Position numbers and translations under genes: made by a program. 45,682 nt of DNA from assembly GCA_018713425.1 (NCBI GenBank), contig DVOT01000075.1, positions 1 to 45,682 on the forward strand, in the 5' to 3' direction. Origin of the DNA: Alectryocaccomicrobium faecavium. Lineage in GTDB: Bacteria; Bacillota; Clostridia; Christensenellales; Aristaeellaceae. The notes beneath the pieces are model-generated. The model was not told where the DNA came from, did no database searches, and saw only the letters and a list, made by a program, of their open reading frames with translations. This document shows positions 33,114 through 39,445 of this stretch, piece after piece (the first letter of the stretch is position 1; every line of letters begins with the position of its first letter).

Positions 33114-35312
33114 TTACTCTCCTTCTAAAATGATGATATCGTGATCGCATTCGATTGCGGCCGCGCCATTGTGATGGGCCGCGCGGATCTGCGCCGCGGG
33201 CCTGCCCGACGCATCGTATACTGTGAACGCGGCGCCAGGCTGAACAAAGAAGGGACGGACGGCCAGGCCGTCCAGATAATCGTAATCCGGCCGATCGTCG
33301 TGCCCGCCCCAGGGCAAGAGCGTGTTTTCCCGCACCCACAGGGGCAGGGAGAAGAAATCGTAGCTCTCCCGCAGCCAATGGCCGCCCTCTTGCACGCGGC
33401 CATCCAGCAGGTGCGTCCAGCGGCCTTCCGGCAGGTAATACTCCACCACGCCATCCTCGCGCATCACGGGGGCCACGAGCAAACTATCGCCCAACATGTA
33501 CTGCCGGTCGAGCGCGCGGCAGGCATGGTCTGCGGGGAACTCCAGCACCATGGGCCGCAATACCGGCACGCCCGTCTCGTGCGCGGCCACGCTCATGGCG
33601 AATAGATACGGCATCAGGCGGCACTTGAGGCGCGCAAAATGGCGCAGCACATCCACGGCCTCTTCATCAAACAGCCATGGCACCCGGTACGACGAACTGC
33701 CATGCAGCCGCGAATGCGTGGAAAGCAGGCCAAAGGCGCACCAGCGCTTGTACACGTGCGCGGGCGCGGTATCCTCAAAGCCGGAAATGTCATGGCTCCA
33801 AAAGCCAAAGCCGCACATGGCCAGCGAAAGCCCACCGCGCAACGTTTCCGCCATGGAAACGTAAGTGGCAAAATTGTCGCCGCCCCAGTGGCAAGGGTAT
33901 TTCTGCCCGCCGGCGGTAGCGCTGCGCGCGAATACCACGGCTTCGCCCCGGCCGCGCGCCTCTTCCAGGGTTTCAAACACCAATTGATTGTACAATTGCG
34001 CATAATAGTTGTGCATGCGCACGGGATCGCCGCCGTCAAAATACGCAACGTCCCTCACCGGAATGCGCTCGCCAAAATCGGTTTTGAAACAATCCACGCC
34101 CATGCCTACCAGGCGCAGTAGGTGTCCTTTATACCAGGCGCAGGCCGCGGGATTGGTGAAATCCACCACGCCCATGCCCGGCTGCCACAAATCGCTCTGC
34201 CACACGGAGCCATCCGTCTTCTCGATCAGATAATGCTCGCGCTTCGCTTCCTCAAACAGGCGAGAATGCTGCGCAATGTATGGATTGATCCACACACAGA
34301 TGTGCAGGCCGCGCGCCTTCAGGCGGCGCAGCATGCCCTCAGGATCGGGAAACATGGCCTCGTCCCAGGCGAAATCGCACCAATGCCAGCCCTTCATCCA
34401 GAAGCAATCGAAATGGAACACCGAAAGCGGAATGTCCCGTTCCTGCATGCCGCGGAGGAAATGCATTACGGTGGCCTCATCGTAATCCGTGGTGAAGGAA
34501 GTGGTCAGCCACAGGCCAAACGACCAGGCTGGCGGCAAAGCGGGCCTGCCTGTGAGATGGGTATAGCGCGAAAGCGCGTCTTTGAGCGGATTGGCCCCCG
34601 CACCGGCGATGACGTAAAAGCGCAGGGATTCGCCCTCGGCGGAAAAGCGCACGCGCTCCACGTTTTCGCTGCCGACCTCAAAGGAAACGTCCGCTGGGCT
34701 ATCCACAAACACGCCGTATCCCTTGCTGGAAAGATAGAAGGGCACGTTTTTGTAGGCTAGCTCAGAACAGCTTCCACCATCGCCCTGCCACATGTCCACA
34801 CTCTGCCCGTTTTTCACAAAAGGCGTAAAGCGCTCGCCCAGGCCATAGATGCACTCGCCCACATCCAGATCCAGTTGCGCGGAAAGATAGCGCTTGCCGG
34901 TGTTTTCATCGTCCATAACGCCCAGCGAGCGAAAGCCCATCCCCGTGATGCGCTCCTCGCCGGAGGCAATGGCGATTTGCATATCGCGCCCGATGCTCGC
35001 GGCTATGTGCGCGCTTTGGAATCCATCTTCCCGCACACAAACCTGCGGCCGCTCGCGATGGAGCGCGAATTCCGGCTTAGCGGCCTTTGCGCCCAGGAAA
35101 TGCGCCGCCTCGAAACAGAGCACGCCCGCCAGCGGGCTAGAAATGCGCAGCGTGATCGTCGGCCCGCCGATCGTCATGCCGCGATTTTTGAGGATCTGCG
35201 TCGCGGCGATGATGGTCAACCGCTCGCTTTCCACGCGCGTTTCATATGCGTCCGCCGCGTATGCGGCTCGCACGCCCCGCCGCATCACCCAATGGCCCTC
35301 GGCAAATTTCAT
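33114..35312 (-). CDS. GH31 alpha-xylosidase (YicI-like)
   Basis: The 732-residue protein has the GH31 barrel: HFDCFWMKGWHWCDFAWDEAMF, nucleophile D412 in KTDFGERIP and acid D479 in HWGGDNFATY, at the same spacing as in YicI. The KTDFGERIP motif and the N-terminal GECIYGLGERFTPF block favour alpha-xylosidase over alpha-glucosidase. No signal peptide. The ATG at 35312 is supported by GGGAGG at 8 bases; the upstream ATG lies in the promoter. With the GH2 enzyme it would dismantle galactosylated xyloglucan-type oligosaccharides. Confidence 0.9.
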   Translation of the reverse strand: MKFAEGHWVMRRGVRAAYAADAYETRVESERLTIIAATQILKNRGMTIGGPTITLRISSPLAGVLCFEAAHFLGAKAAKPEFALHRERPQVCVREDGFQSAHIAASIGRDMQIAIASGEERITGMGFRSLGVMDDENTGKRYLSAQLDLDVGECIYGLGERFTPFVKNGQSVDMWQGDGGSCSELAYKNVPFYLSSKGYGVFVDSPADVSFEVGSENVERVRFSAEGESLRFYVIAGAGANPLKDALSRYTHLTGRPALPPAWSFGLWLTTSFTTDYDEATVMHFLRGMQERDIPLSVFHFDCFWMKGWHWCDFAWDEAMFPDPEGMLRRLKARGLHICVWINPYIAQHSRLFEEAKREHYLIEKTDGSVWQSDLWQPGMGVVDFTNPAACAWYKGHLLRLVGMGVDCFKTDFGERIPVRDVAYFDGGDPVRMHNYYAQLYNQLVFETLEEARGRGEAVVFARSATAGGQKYPCHWGGDNFATYVSMAETLRGGLSLAMCGFGFWSHDISGFEDTAPAHVYKRWCAFGLLSTHSRLHGSSSYRVPWLFDEEAVDVLRHFARLKCRLMPYLFAMSVAAHETGVPVLRPMVLEFPADHACRALDRQYMLGDSLLVAPVMREDGVVEYYLPEGRWTHLLDGRVQEGGHWLRESYDFFSLPLWVRENTLLPWGGHDDRPDYDYLDGLAVRPFFVQPGAAFTVYDASGRPAAQIRAAHHNGAAAIECDHDIIILEGE

Positions 35313-35338
35313 GGTGCGCACCTCCCGCGCTTGGAATT

Positions 35339-35351
35339 TTGGCCCTGCCAA
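35339..35351. promoter_or_regulatory. Palindrome at the GH31-GH2 transcription start
   Basis: TTGGCCCTGCCAA is a 5-bp dyad lying just downstream of the -10 box, at about the start site. It is a candidate operator. Confidence 0.35.
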
Positions 35352-35352
35352 C

Positions 35353-35381
35353 ATTATACCATGCGCCGCCCACCAGGTCAA
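35353..35381 (-). promoter_or_regulatory. Sigma-A promoter of the GH31-GH2 operon
   Basis: On the minus strand TTGACC (35381-35376), 17 bp, TATAAT (35358-35353). Confidence 0.85.
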
Positions 35382-35420
35382 CGCACAGGCTGAGGGAATT
35401 TAATGTGCTGTTCTATGGCA

Positions 35421-35444
35421 ATTCCGAAGGGAATGTGGTAGAAT
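35421..35444 (+). promoter_or_regulatory. recA promoter region with a non-LexA dyad
   Basis: A -10-like TAGAAT (35439-35444) lies 35 bp before the recA start. The -35 is weak (TGGCAA at 35416-35421). The dyad ATTCC-GAAG-GGAAT (35421-35434) fills the spacer. No GAAC-N4-GTTC LexA box was found. Confidence 0.5.
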
Positions 35445-35479
35445 ATATGTACGATAAACTTTGGCTTGGAGGGAGCAAA

Positions 35480-36583
35480 ATGGCAGGCGACAGGCGGACA
35501 AAGACCAGCGTCCAGCAAAAATTTGGCGACGAAAAAATGCGTTCGCTGGAAATGGCGATCAGCGGAATTGAAAAAAATTTTGGCAAGGGCGCTGTGATGC
35601 GCCTTGGCGATACGCAAAAAATGAATGTGGAGGTTATTCCCACCGGCTGTTTGCACCTGGATTTTGCGCTGGGCGTGGGCGGTTTGCCGCGCGGCCGCAT
35701 CATCGAAGTGTTCGGGCCGGAATCTTCCGGTAAAACCACCATCGCCCTGCACGCGATTGCGCAGGCCCAGCGCATGGGCGGCACAGCCGCCTTTATCGAC
35801 GCGGAACACGCGCTGGATCCCGCGTACGCGCACAAGTTGGGCATCGATATTGAAAACCTTTATGTTTCCCAGCCCGATTCGGGCGAGCAGGCGCTGGAAA
35901 TCTGCGAAGCGCTGCTGCGCTCCGGCGCGATCGATATCGTGGTAATCGACTCGGTGGCCGCGCTCGTGCCCCGGCAGGAGCTGGAGGGCGATATGGGCGA
36001 TTCCCACGTGGGCCTGCAGGCCCGACTGATGTCCCAGGCGCTGCGCAAGCTGGCCGGCATTGTTTCCAAGACCAACGCGGTGGTGATCTTCATTAACCAG
36101 CTACGCGAAAAGGTCGGCGTGATGTACGGCAACCCGGAAGTGACCACGGGCGGTAAGGCGCTCAAATTCTATGCCTCCGTGCGCATCGACATCCGCAAGG
36201 GCGAGCCCATCAAAAACGGCAGCGAAATCATCGGCAGCCGCACCAAGATCAAAATCGTCAAGAACAAAGTGGCTCCGCCGTTCCGCACTTGCACTGTGGA
36301 CATGCTCTATGGCGAGGGCATTTCCCGCGCGGGCGGTCTGCTCGATTTGGCCACGGAACGCGGCCTGATCGAAAAGAGCGGTTCCTGGTATTCCTACAAG
36401 GATCAGCGCATTGGCCAAGGGCGCGACAGCGCGCGCAAATACTTGGAAGACAATCCCGAAGTTTACGCCGAATTGGAAGAAAAGATTCGCGCGGATTTCA
36501 ACGCGGGCAACATCGTCGCCACGATGGAGCCGGATGCCGCGGAGGAAGACGACGATGAGGACGACGAGGATCTCGATTTGTAA
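35480..36583 (+). CDS. recA: Recombinase A
   Basis: RecA forms the ATP-dependent strand-exchange filament and triggers the SOS response. The 367-residue protein has Walker A GPESSGKTT, IDAEHALDP, VIDSVAALVP with the Walker B region, the L2-adjacent VIFINQLREKVGVMYG and a very acidic C-terminus (EEDDDEDDEDLDL). The ATG at 35480 is chosen for GGAGGG at 6 bases; in-frame ATGs upstream lie in the promoter. It is divergent from the GH31-GH2 operon. Confidence 0.97.
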   Translation: MAGDRRTKTSVQQKFGDEKMRSLEMAISGIEKNFGKGAVMRLGDTQKMNVEVIPTGCLHLDFALGVGGLPRGRIIEVFGPESSGKTTIALHAIAQAQRMGGTAAFIDAEHALDPAYAHKLGIDIENLYVSQPDSGEQALEICEALLRSGAIDIVVIDSVAALVPRQELEGDMGDSHVGLQARLMSQALRKLAGIVSKTNAVVIFINQLREKVGVMYGNPEVTTGGKALKFYASVRIDIRKGEPIKNGSEIIGSRTKIKIVKNKVAPPFRTCTVDMLYGEGISRAGGLLDLATERGLIEKSGSWYSYKDQRIGQGRDSARKYLEDNPEVYAELEEKIRADFNAGNIVATMEPDAAEEDDDEDDEDLDL

Positions 36584-36738
36584 GCCAGCGGTCGGCGCGG
36601 CAAAATGAAAAAGCCGCGTATGATTTGCGCGCGGCGGCGCATCCTATCTTTGGGGCAAAGTCCGGAAGCCCAAAGGGCCGCAAGATCGCGGCAAACCTGG
36701 GCGCGCGTTCCGAGAGTTGCCCTGGGAGGGATAGAACC

Positions 36739-36888
36739 GTGGCCATGGTAGAATGCTCCGTTTGTGGGCGGATGACGCAATCCCGCTCCGCCCACAGCTG
36801 CAGCGATTGCGGCGTGCCTCTGTGCGAAGATTGCGCCAGGGAAAATCAGGGTTTTTGCGCCCAGTGCCGCGATGGCGGATGGCAATAG
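36739..36888 (+). CDS. 49-residue cysteine-rich zinc-binding protein
   Basis: I do not recognise a named family. Four CxxC-type pairs (CSVC, CSDC, CEDC, CAQC) within 49 residues imply two zinc sites, like a B-box or double zinc ribbon. The GTG at 36739 is preferred, with GGGAGGG 8 bases upstream; the ATG at 36745 would be poorly spaced. It lies between recA and tRNA-Asn and is followed by a good hairpin. No transmembrane segment. Confidence 0.65.
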   Translation: MAMVECSVCGRMTQSRSAHSCSDCGVPLCEDCARENQGFCAQCRDGGWQ

Positions 36889-36896
36889 CGAGCGCG

Positions 36897-36928
36897 TTGG
36901 TTCCGGCGCCGTACCGCGCCGGAACCAA
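36897..36928 (+). terminator. Hairpin after the zinc-binding protein gene
   Basis: A perfect 13-bp stem (36897-36909 with 36916-36928) with a 6-base loop follows the stop codon. The T-tract is weak. Confidence 0.65.
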
Positions 36929-36953
36929 TAAATGTTAAATTTTGCGCAGGCTA

Positions 36954-36982
36954 TAGACAAACACCCGGATTTGCGCTATAAT
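36954..36982 (+). promoter_or_regulatory. Promoter of tRNA-Asn
   Basis: TAGACA (36954-36959), 17 bp, TATAAT (36977-36982), 22 bp before the mature 5' end. Confidence 0.85.
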
Positions 36983-37004
36983 AATATCGTTGTCGATGAG
37001 ACAT

Positions 37005-37079
<75 letters not shown>

Positions 37080-37086
37080 CCAATGG

Positions 37087-37125
37087 ACTCCGATATTGAT
37101 ACAATGTCGGAGTTCTTATTTTTGC
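37087..37125 (+). terminator. Terminator of tRNA-Asn
   Basis: A 12-bp stem (37087-37098 with 37102-37113, one T-G pair) with loop ATA is followed by TCTTATTTTT, a typical rho-independent terminator. Confidence 0.92.
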
Positions 37126-37202
37126 ATTTTTGAGCCTGTTCAAGTTTTTCTGTAAAAGCGAAACGGGATGTGATAGAATAGAGATAACACGGGAGGAAGA
37201 GT

Positions 37203-38435
37203 ATGGGCAGAAAAAGAAAGAACGGGCTGAGCGAAGAGAAGCGGAACATCATCGGACAGCTTATCGAGATGTACGACATCCAGACGGCGGCGGACCTTCA
37301 GGAGGCACTGAAAGACCTGCTGAGCGGGACGATCCAGAGCATGCTGGAGGCGGAATTGGAAGAGCAGATGGAAGACCGGGAAGAAGCAGAGCCGGAATAT
37401 CACGACAGCCGCAACGGCTACAAACCCGGGACGCTGCGCTCGAGTATGGGAGAAGTCCCCATCCAGGTACCGCAGGATCGGAACAGCGACTTCGAGCCAC
37501 AGGTGGTGCCGAAGTATAAAAAGGACATCAGCGAGATCGAGGGAAAGATCATTGCAATGTACGCACGCGGGATGAGCGTAGCACAGGTTTCGGAGCAAAT
37601 CAAGGAAATCTATGGGTTTGAGGTCAGCGAAGGGATGGTCACGGCCATTACGAACAGGCTGCTGCCGGAGATCGAGGCGTGGCAGAAGCGGCCGCTGAGC
37701 GCGGTATATCCCATCGCATACATTGACGCCATGGTGTTCAACATGCGGGAGAACAATGGGATCCGCAAAGCGGCGGCGTATGTGATCCTCGGCATCAACG
37801 AGGAAGGCCGGAAGGAAGTTTTGAGCATCACGATCGGCGAGAACGAGAGCGCAAAATTCTGGCTGAGCGTGCTCAATGAGCTGAAAAACCGCGGCGTACA
37901 GGACATTTTCGTGATCTGCGCAGACGGCCTGAGCGGAATCAGGGAAGCCATAGCGGCGGCGTATCCGCAGGCGGAATACCAACGGTGCATTGTGCATATG
38001 GTGCGCAATACGCTGAAATACGTGGCGGACAAGGACAAGAAGTCCTTTGCCAATGACCTGAAGACGATCTACCACGCACCGGACGAACAAACCGCTCTGA
38101 ATCGTTTGGATGAGGTTCGGGCAACCTGGGAGGCCAGATATCCCGGCTGCATGAACCGCTGGGCGGACAACTGGAACTGCATCAGCCCGATGTTCAAGTT
38201 TTCGCAGACCGCTCGGAGGGTCATGTATACGACCAACGCGATCGAGAGCCTGAACAGCGGATTCCGGCGGCTGAACCGTGGGCGCACGGTCTTCCCCAAC
38301 GCCATGGGCCTCACTAAGGCGCTCTACCTGGCAACCTGGGAACTGACAAAAAAATGGACCCTGCCCGTTCGAAACTGGGGGCAGGTCTACGCGGAACTGG
38401 CCATTATGTATCCTGGCAGGCTGAGCGACGACTGA
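37203..38435 (+). CDS. IS256-family (mutator-type) DDE transposase
   Basis: The 410-residue protein has the IS256 pattern: N-terminal DNA-binding region (EALKDLLSGTIQSMLEAELEE), first catalytic Asp in YIDAMVFNMR, second in VICADGLSGI, CIVHMVRN, and the Glu in TTNAIESLNSGFRRL. The frame is intact, so the element may be active. GGGAGG at 37191-37196 precedes the ATG at 37203. It catalyses cut or copy transposition with short inverted terminal repeats. Confidence 0.95.
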   Translation: MGRKRKNGLSEEKRNIIGQLIEMYDIQTAADLQEALKDLLSGTIQSMLEAELEEQMEDREEAEPEYHDSRNGYKPGTLRSSMGEVPIQVPQDRNSDFEPQVVPKYKKDISEIEGKIIAMYARGMSVAQVSEQIKEIYGFEVSEGMVTAITNRLLPEIEAWQKRPLSAVYPIAYIDAMVFNMRENNGIRKAAAYVILGINEEGRKEVLSITIGENESAKFWLSVLNELKNRGVQDIFVICADGLSGIREAIAAAYPQAEYQRCIVHMVRNTLKYVADKDKKSFANDLKTIYHAPDEQTALNRLDEVRATWEARYPGCMNRWADNWNCISPMFKFSQTARRVMYTTNAIESLNSGFRRLNRGRTVFPNAMGLTKALYLATWELTKKWTLPVRNWGQVYAELAIMYPGRLSDD

Positions 38436-38477
38436 CCATCCGGGGCTGGAGGCTGAGCGCCCGTTCGACCGCCAGCC

Positions 38478-38506
38478 TTGACAGAACGCCGGGAAAATGC
38501 TATGCT
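38478..38506 (+). promoter_or_regulatory. Promoter-like site in the region downstream of the transposase
   Basis: TTGACA (38478-38483), 17 bp, TATGCT (38501-38506). It would start transcription near 38513 within a foldable segment and read toward the transporter operon. Confidence 0.45.
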
Positions 38507-38581
38507 TATTGCACCGACGGTGACGGGAATCAGAACCTTCATTGGCCGCTCGTCGGTTCTCCATTTTAGCATTTTCCCGGC
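38488..38581. repeat. Long inverted repeat with nested stems
   Basis: GCCGGGAAAATGCTA (38488-38502) and its exact reverse complement (38567-38581) enclose 64 bases. Inside, ACCGACG (38513-38519) pairs with CGTCGGT (38551-38557), and AGAACC (38532-38537) can instead pair with GGTTCT (38555-38560). Confidence 0.75.
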
Positions 38582-39180
38582 AACCCGCCAGGGCCAGGCC
38601 GCTGGCGCGGTGGCTGCGTTAGCGGTCGCTCGCAAGCTGAGACCTCTGGCTCTGGAAATCCTTTGCGCGTCGCATCTCGCTCTATTACAGAAAATATTTT
38701 GAAACGCAGGAGAAAAGTCTGCTCTTACAACCTTGATTTGCTCGCTTCGGCTGTTGACTTAATGCTTTTGTAAGCTGACGTTTCGGCCGTGCGCACCGCC
38801 CCCGGCGTACTGCGCCGCCTTTCTCCGCCAAAGCAGCCAAACTGACGATGCTCCGCGACTTCTCTCCCTCAGCCCAGTCGACATGTGCGCACTGCGCCTC
38901 TCCAACTCCGCCGCCGCTTTACCCTTCTGCTGCATTCATTTATTTTCACAATACAGACTGGAGTCTGTCTCATTTCAAGCCATGTCTGTCACTTTTCCGC
39001 GTGAAAAAGTCGCACCTAAGCCATCGTCACCCACGCAGGTGCGTAAAGCTTAAAATTTTGCAAATCTTATTTTTAAATTTATAAAACATCACAAATTATT
39101 AAATTGTTTTATGGGGTTTTTATTCTAAATATTAAATCTATACGTATTATGCTCGACAAAAAATCCCAGTTTCTCCGTTT

Positions 39181-39201
39181 TGTTTCGATATTTTGGAAAC
39201 A
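39181..39201. promoter_or_regulatory. Dyad TGTTTC-N9-GAAACA (copy 1)
   Basis: A perfect 6-bp-armed palindrome with a 9-base spacer in the AT-rich upstream region. A second GTTTC-N9-GAAAC copy lies 74 bp downstream. Confidence 0.6.
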
Positions 39202-39255
39202 AAGCTATTATGCGAAAAAGTATTATGCTGAATTCGTAACGCTTGTAAATTGACT

Positions 39256-39274
39256 GTTTCAAATATATCGAAAC
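39256..39274. promoter_or_regulatory. Dyad GTTTC-N9-GAAAC (copy 2)
   Basis: GTTTC (39256-39260) and GAAAC (39270-39274) with the same 9-base spacer as copy 1. The 74-bp offset is about seven helical turns, so both sites lie on the same face of the DNA. Confidence 0.6.
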
Positions 39275-39283
39275 GAAACCTAC

Positions 39284-39296
39284 AATACGCCGTATT
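39284..39296. promoter_or_regulatory. Dyad AATACG-C-CGTATT
   Basis: A 13-base perfect palindrome in the same region. The motif TATTATG occurs four times nearby (39145, 39206, 39221, 39293). Confidence 0.45.
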
Positions 39297-39369
39297 ATGG
39301 ACGCATAAACCTGAAATACGATTTAAAAATGTACCAAATATGCCGAATTTAACAAAATTAATCTTGACA

Positions 39370-39404
39370 TGTACACAGTAGTGTACACAGTAGCATGATA
39401 TAAT
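39370..39404 (+). promoter_or_regulatory. Operator repeats and extended -10 promoter of the transporter operon
   Basis: TGTACACAGTAG is repeated in tandem (39370-39381, 39382-39393); the junction also forms the palindrome GTACAC-AGTA-GTGTAC (39371-39386). An extended -10, TGA-TATAAT (39396-39404), follows directly. A TTGACA at 39364 is 29 bp away, too far to be its -35. The repeats occupy the -35 region, so a repressor or activator probably binds there. Confidence 0.7.
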
Positions 39405-39445
39405 TCAGATAAATAAAAATAGTGATTGGCAAGGGGGAAAAGCCT

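Larger units (their letters stand above)
37132..38703 (+). mobile_element. IS256-family insertion sequence (right end uncertain)
   Basis: An intact transposase gene lies between a likely left end, starting GAGCCTGTTCAAG and containing TTTTTCTGTAAAAG (37132-37158), and a candidate right end in which TTACAGAAAA (38685-38694) is an inverted match of TTTTCTGTAA, followed by TTGAA near 38699-38703. The match is gapped and the non-coding part on the right is long for IS256, so the right boundary may instead be nearer 38490. No clear 8-bp target duplication was seen. Confidence 0.55.
38436..39445. other. About 1 kb non-coding region between the IS and the transporter operon
   Basis: No credible gene was found. 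38436-38700 is GC-rich and holds a large inverted repeat and a promoter-like site. 38700-39050 has scattered hairpins (ACAGACT-GG-AGTCTGT at 38953-38968; CGCACCT/AGGTGCG at 39011-39043). 39050-39440 is strongly AT-rich and holds dyads and direct repeats upstream of the binding-protein gene. Confidence 0.7.

Noticed and set aside
31232..33133. 633-codon plus-strand open frame opposite the beta-galactosidase gene
   Set aside because: It lies wholly antisense to an enzyme with clear catalytic motifs, and its His/Ala/Val-rich composition is what GC-rich codon bias produces on the opposite strand.
35393..35479. LexA (SOS) box upstream of recA
   Set aside because: No GAAC-N4-GTTC or close variant is present.
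37140..38564. 474-codon minus-strand open frame opposite the transposase
   Set aside because: The plus frame has all three DDE residues and a good ribosome binding site; the opposite frame shows no family.
38848..39084. 78-codon plus-strand open frame in the non-coding region
   Set aside because: No ribosome binding site, Ser/Pro/His-rich translation without fold features, and it ends in AT-rich regulatory DNA.
39145..39299. TATTATG copies as a CRISPR array
   Set aside because: The repeat is only 7 bases, the spacing is irregular and there are no spacers of uniform length.
39364..39369. TTGACA as the -35 of the transporter promoter
   Set aside because: It is 29 bp from the TATAAT, too far for sigma-A; the extended -10 explains the start better.
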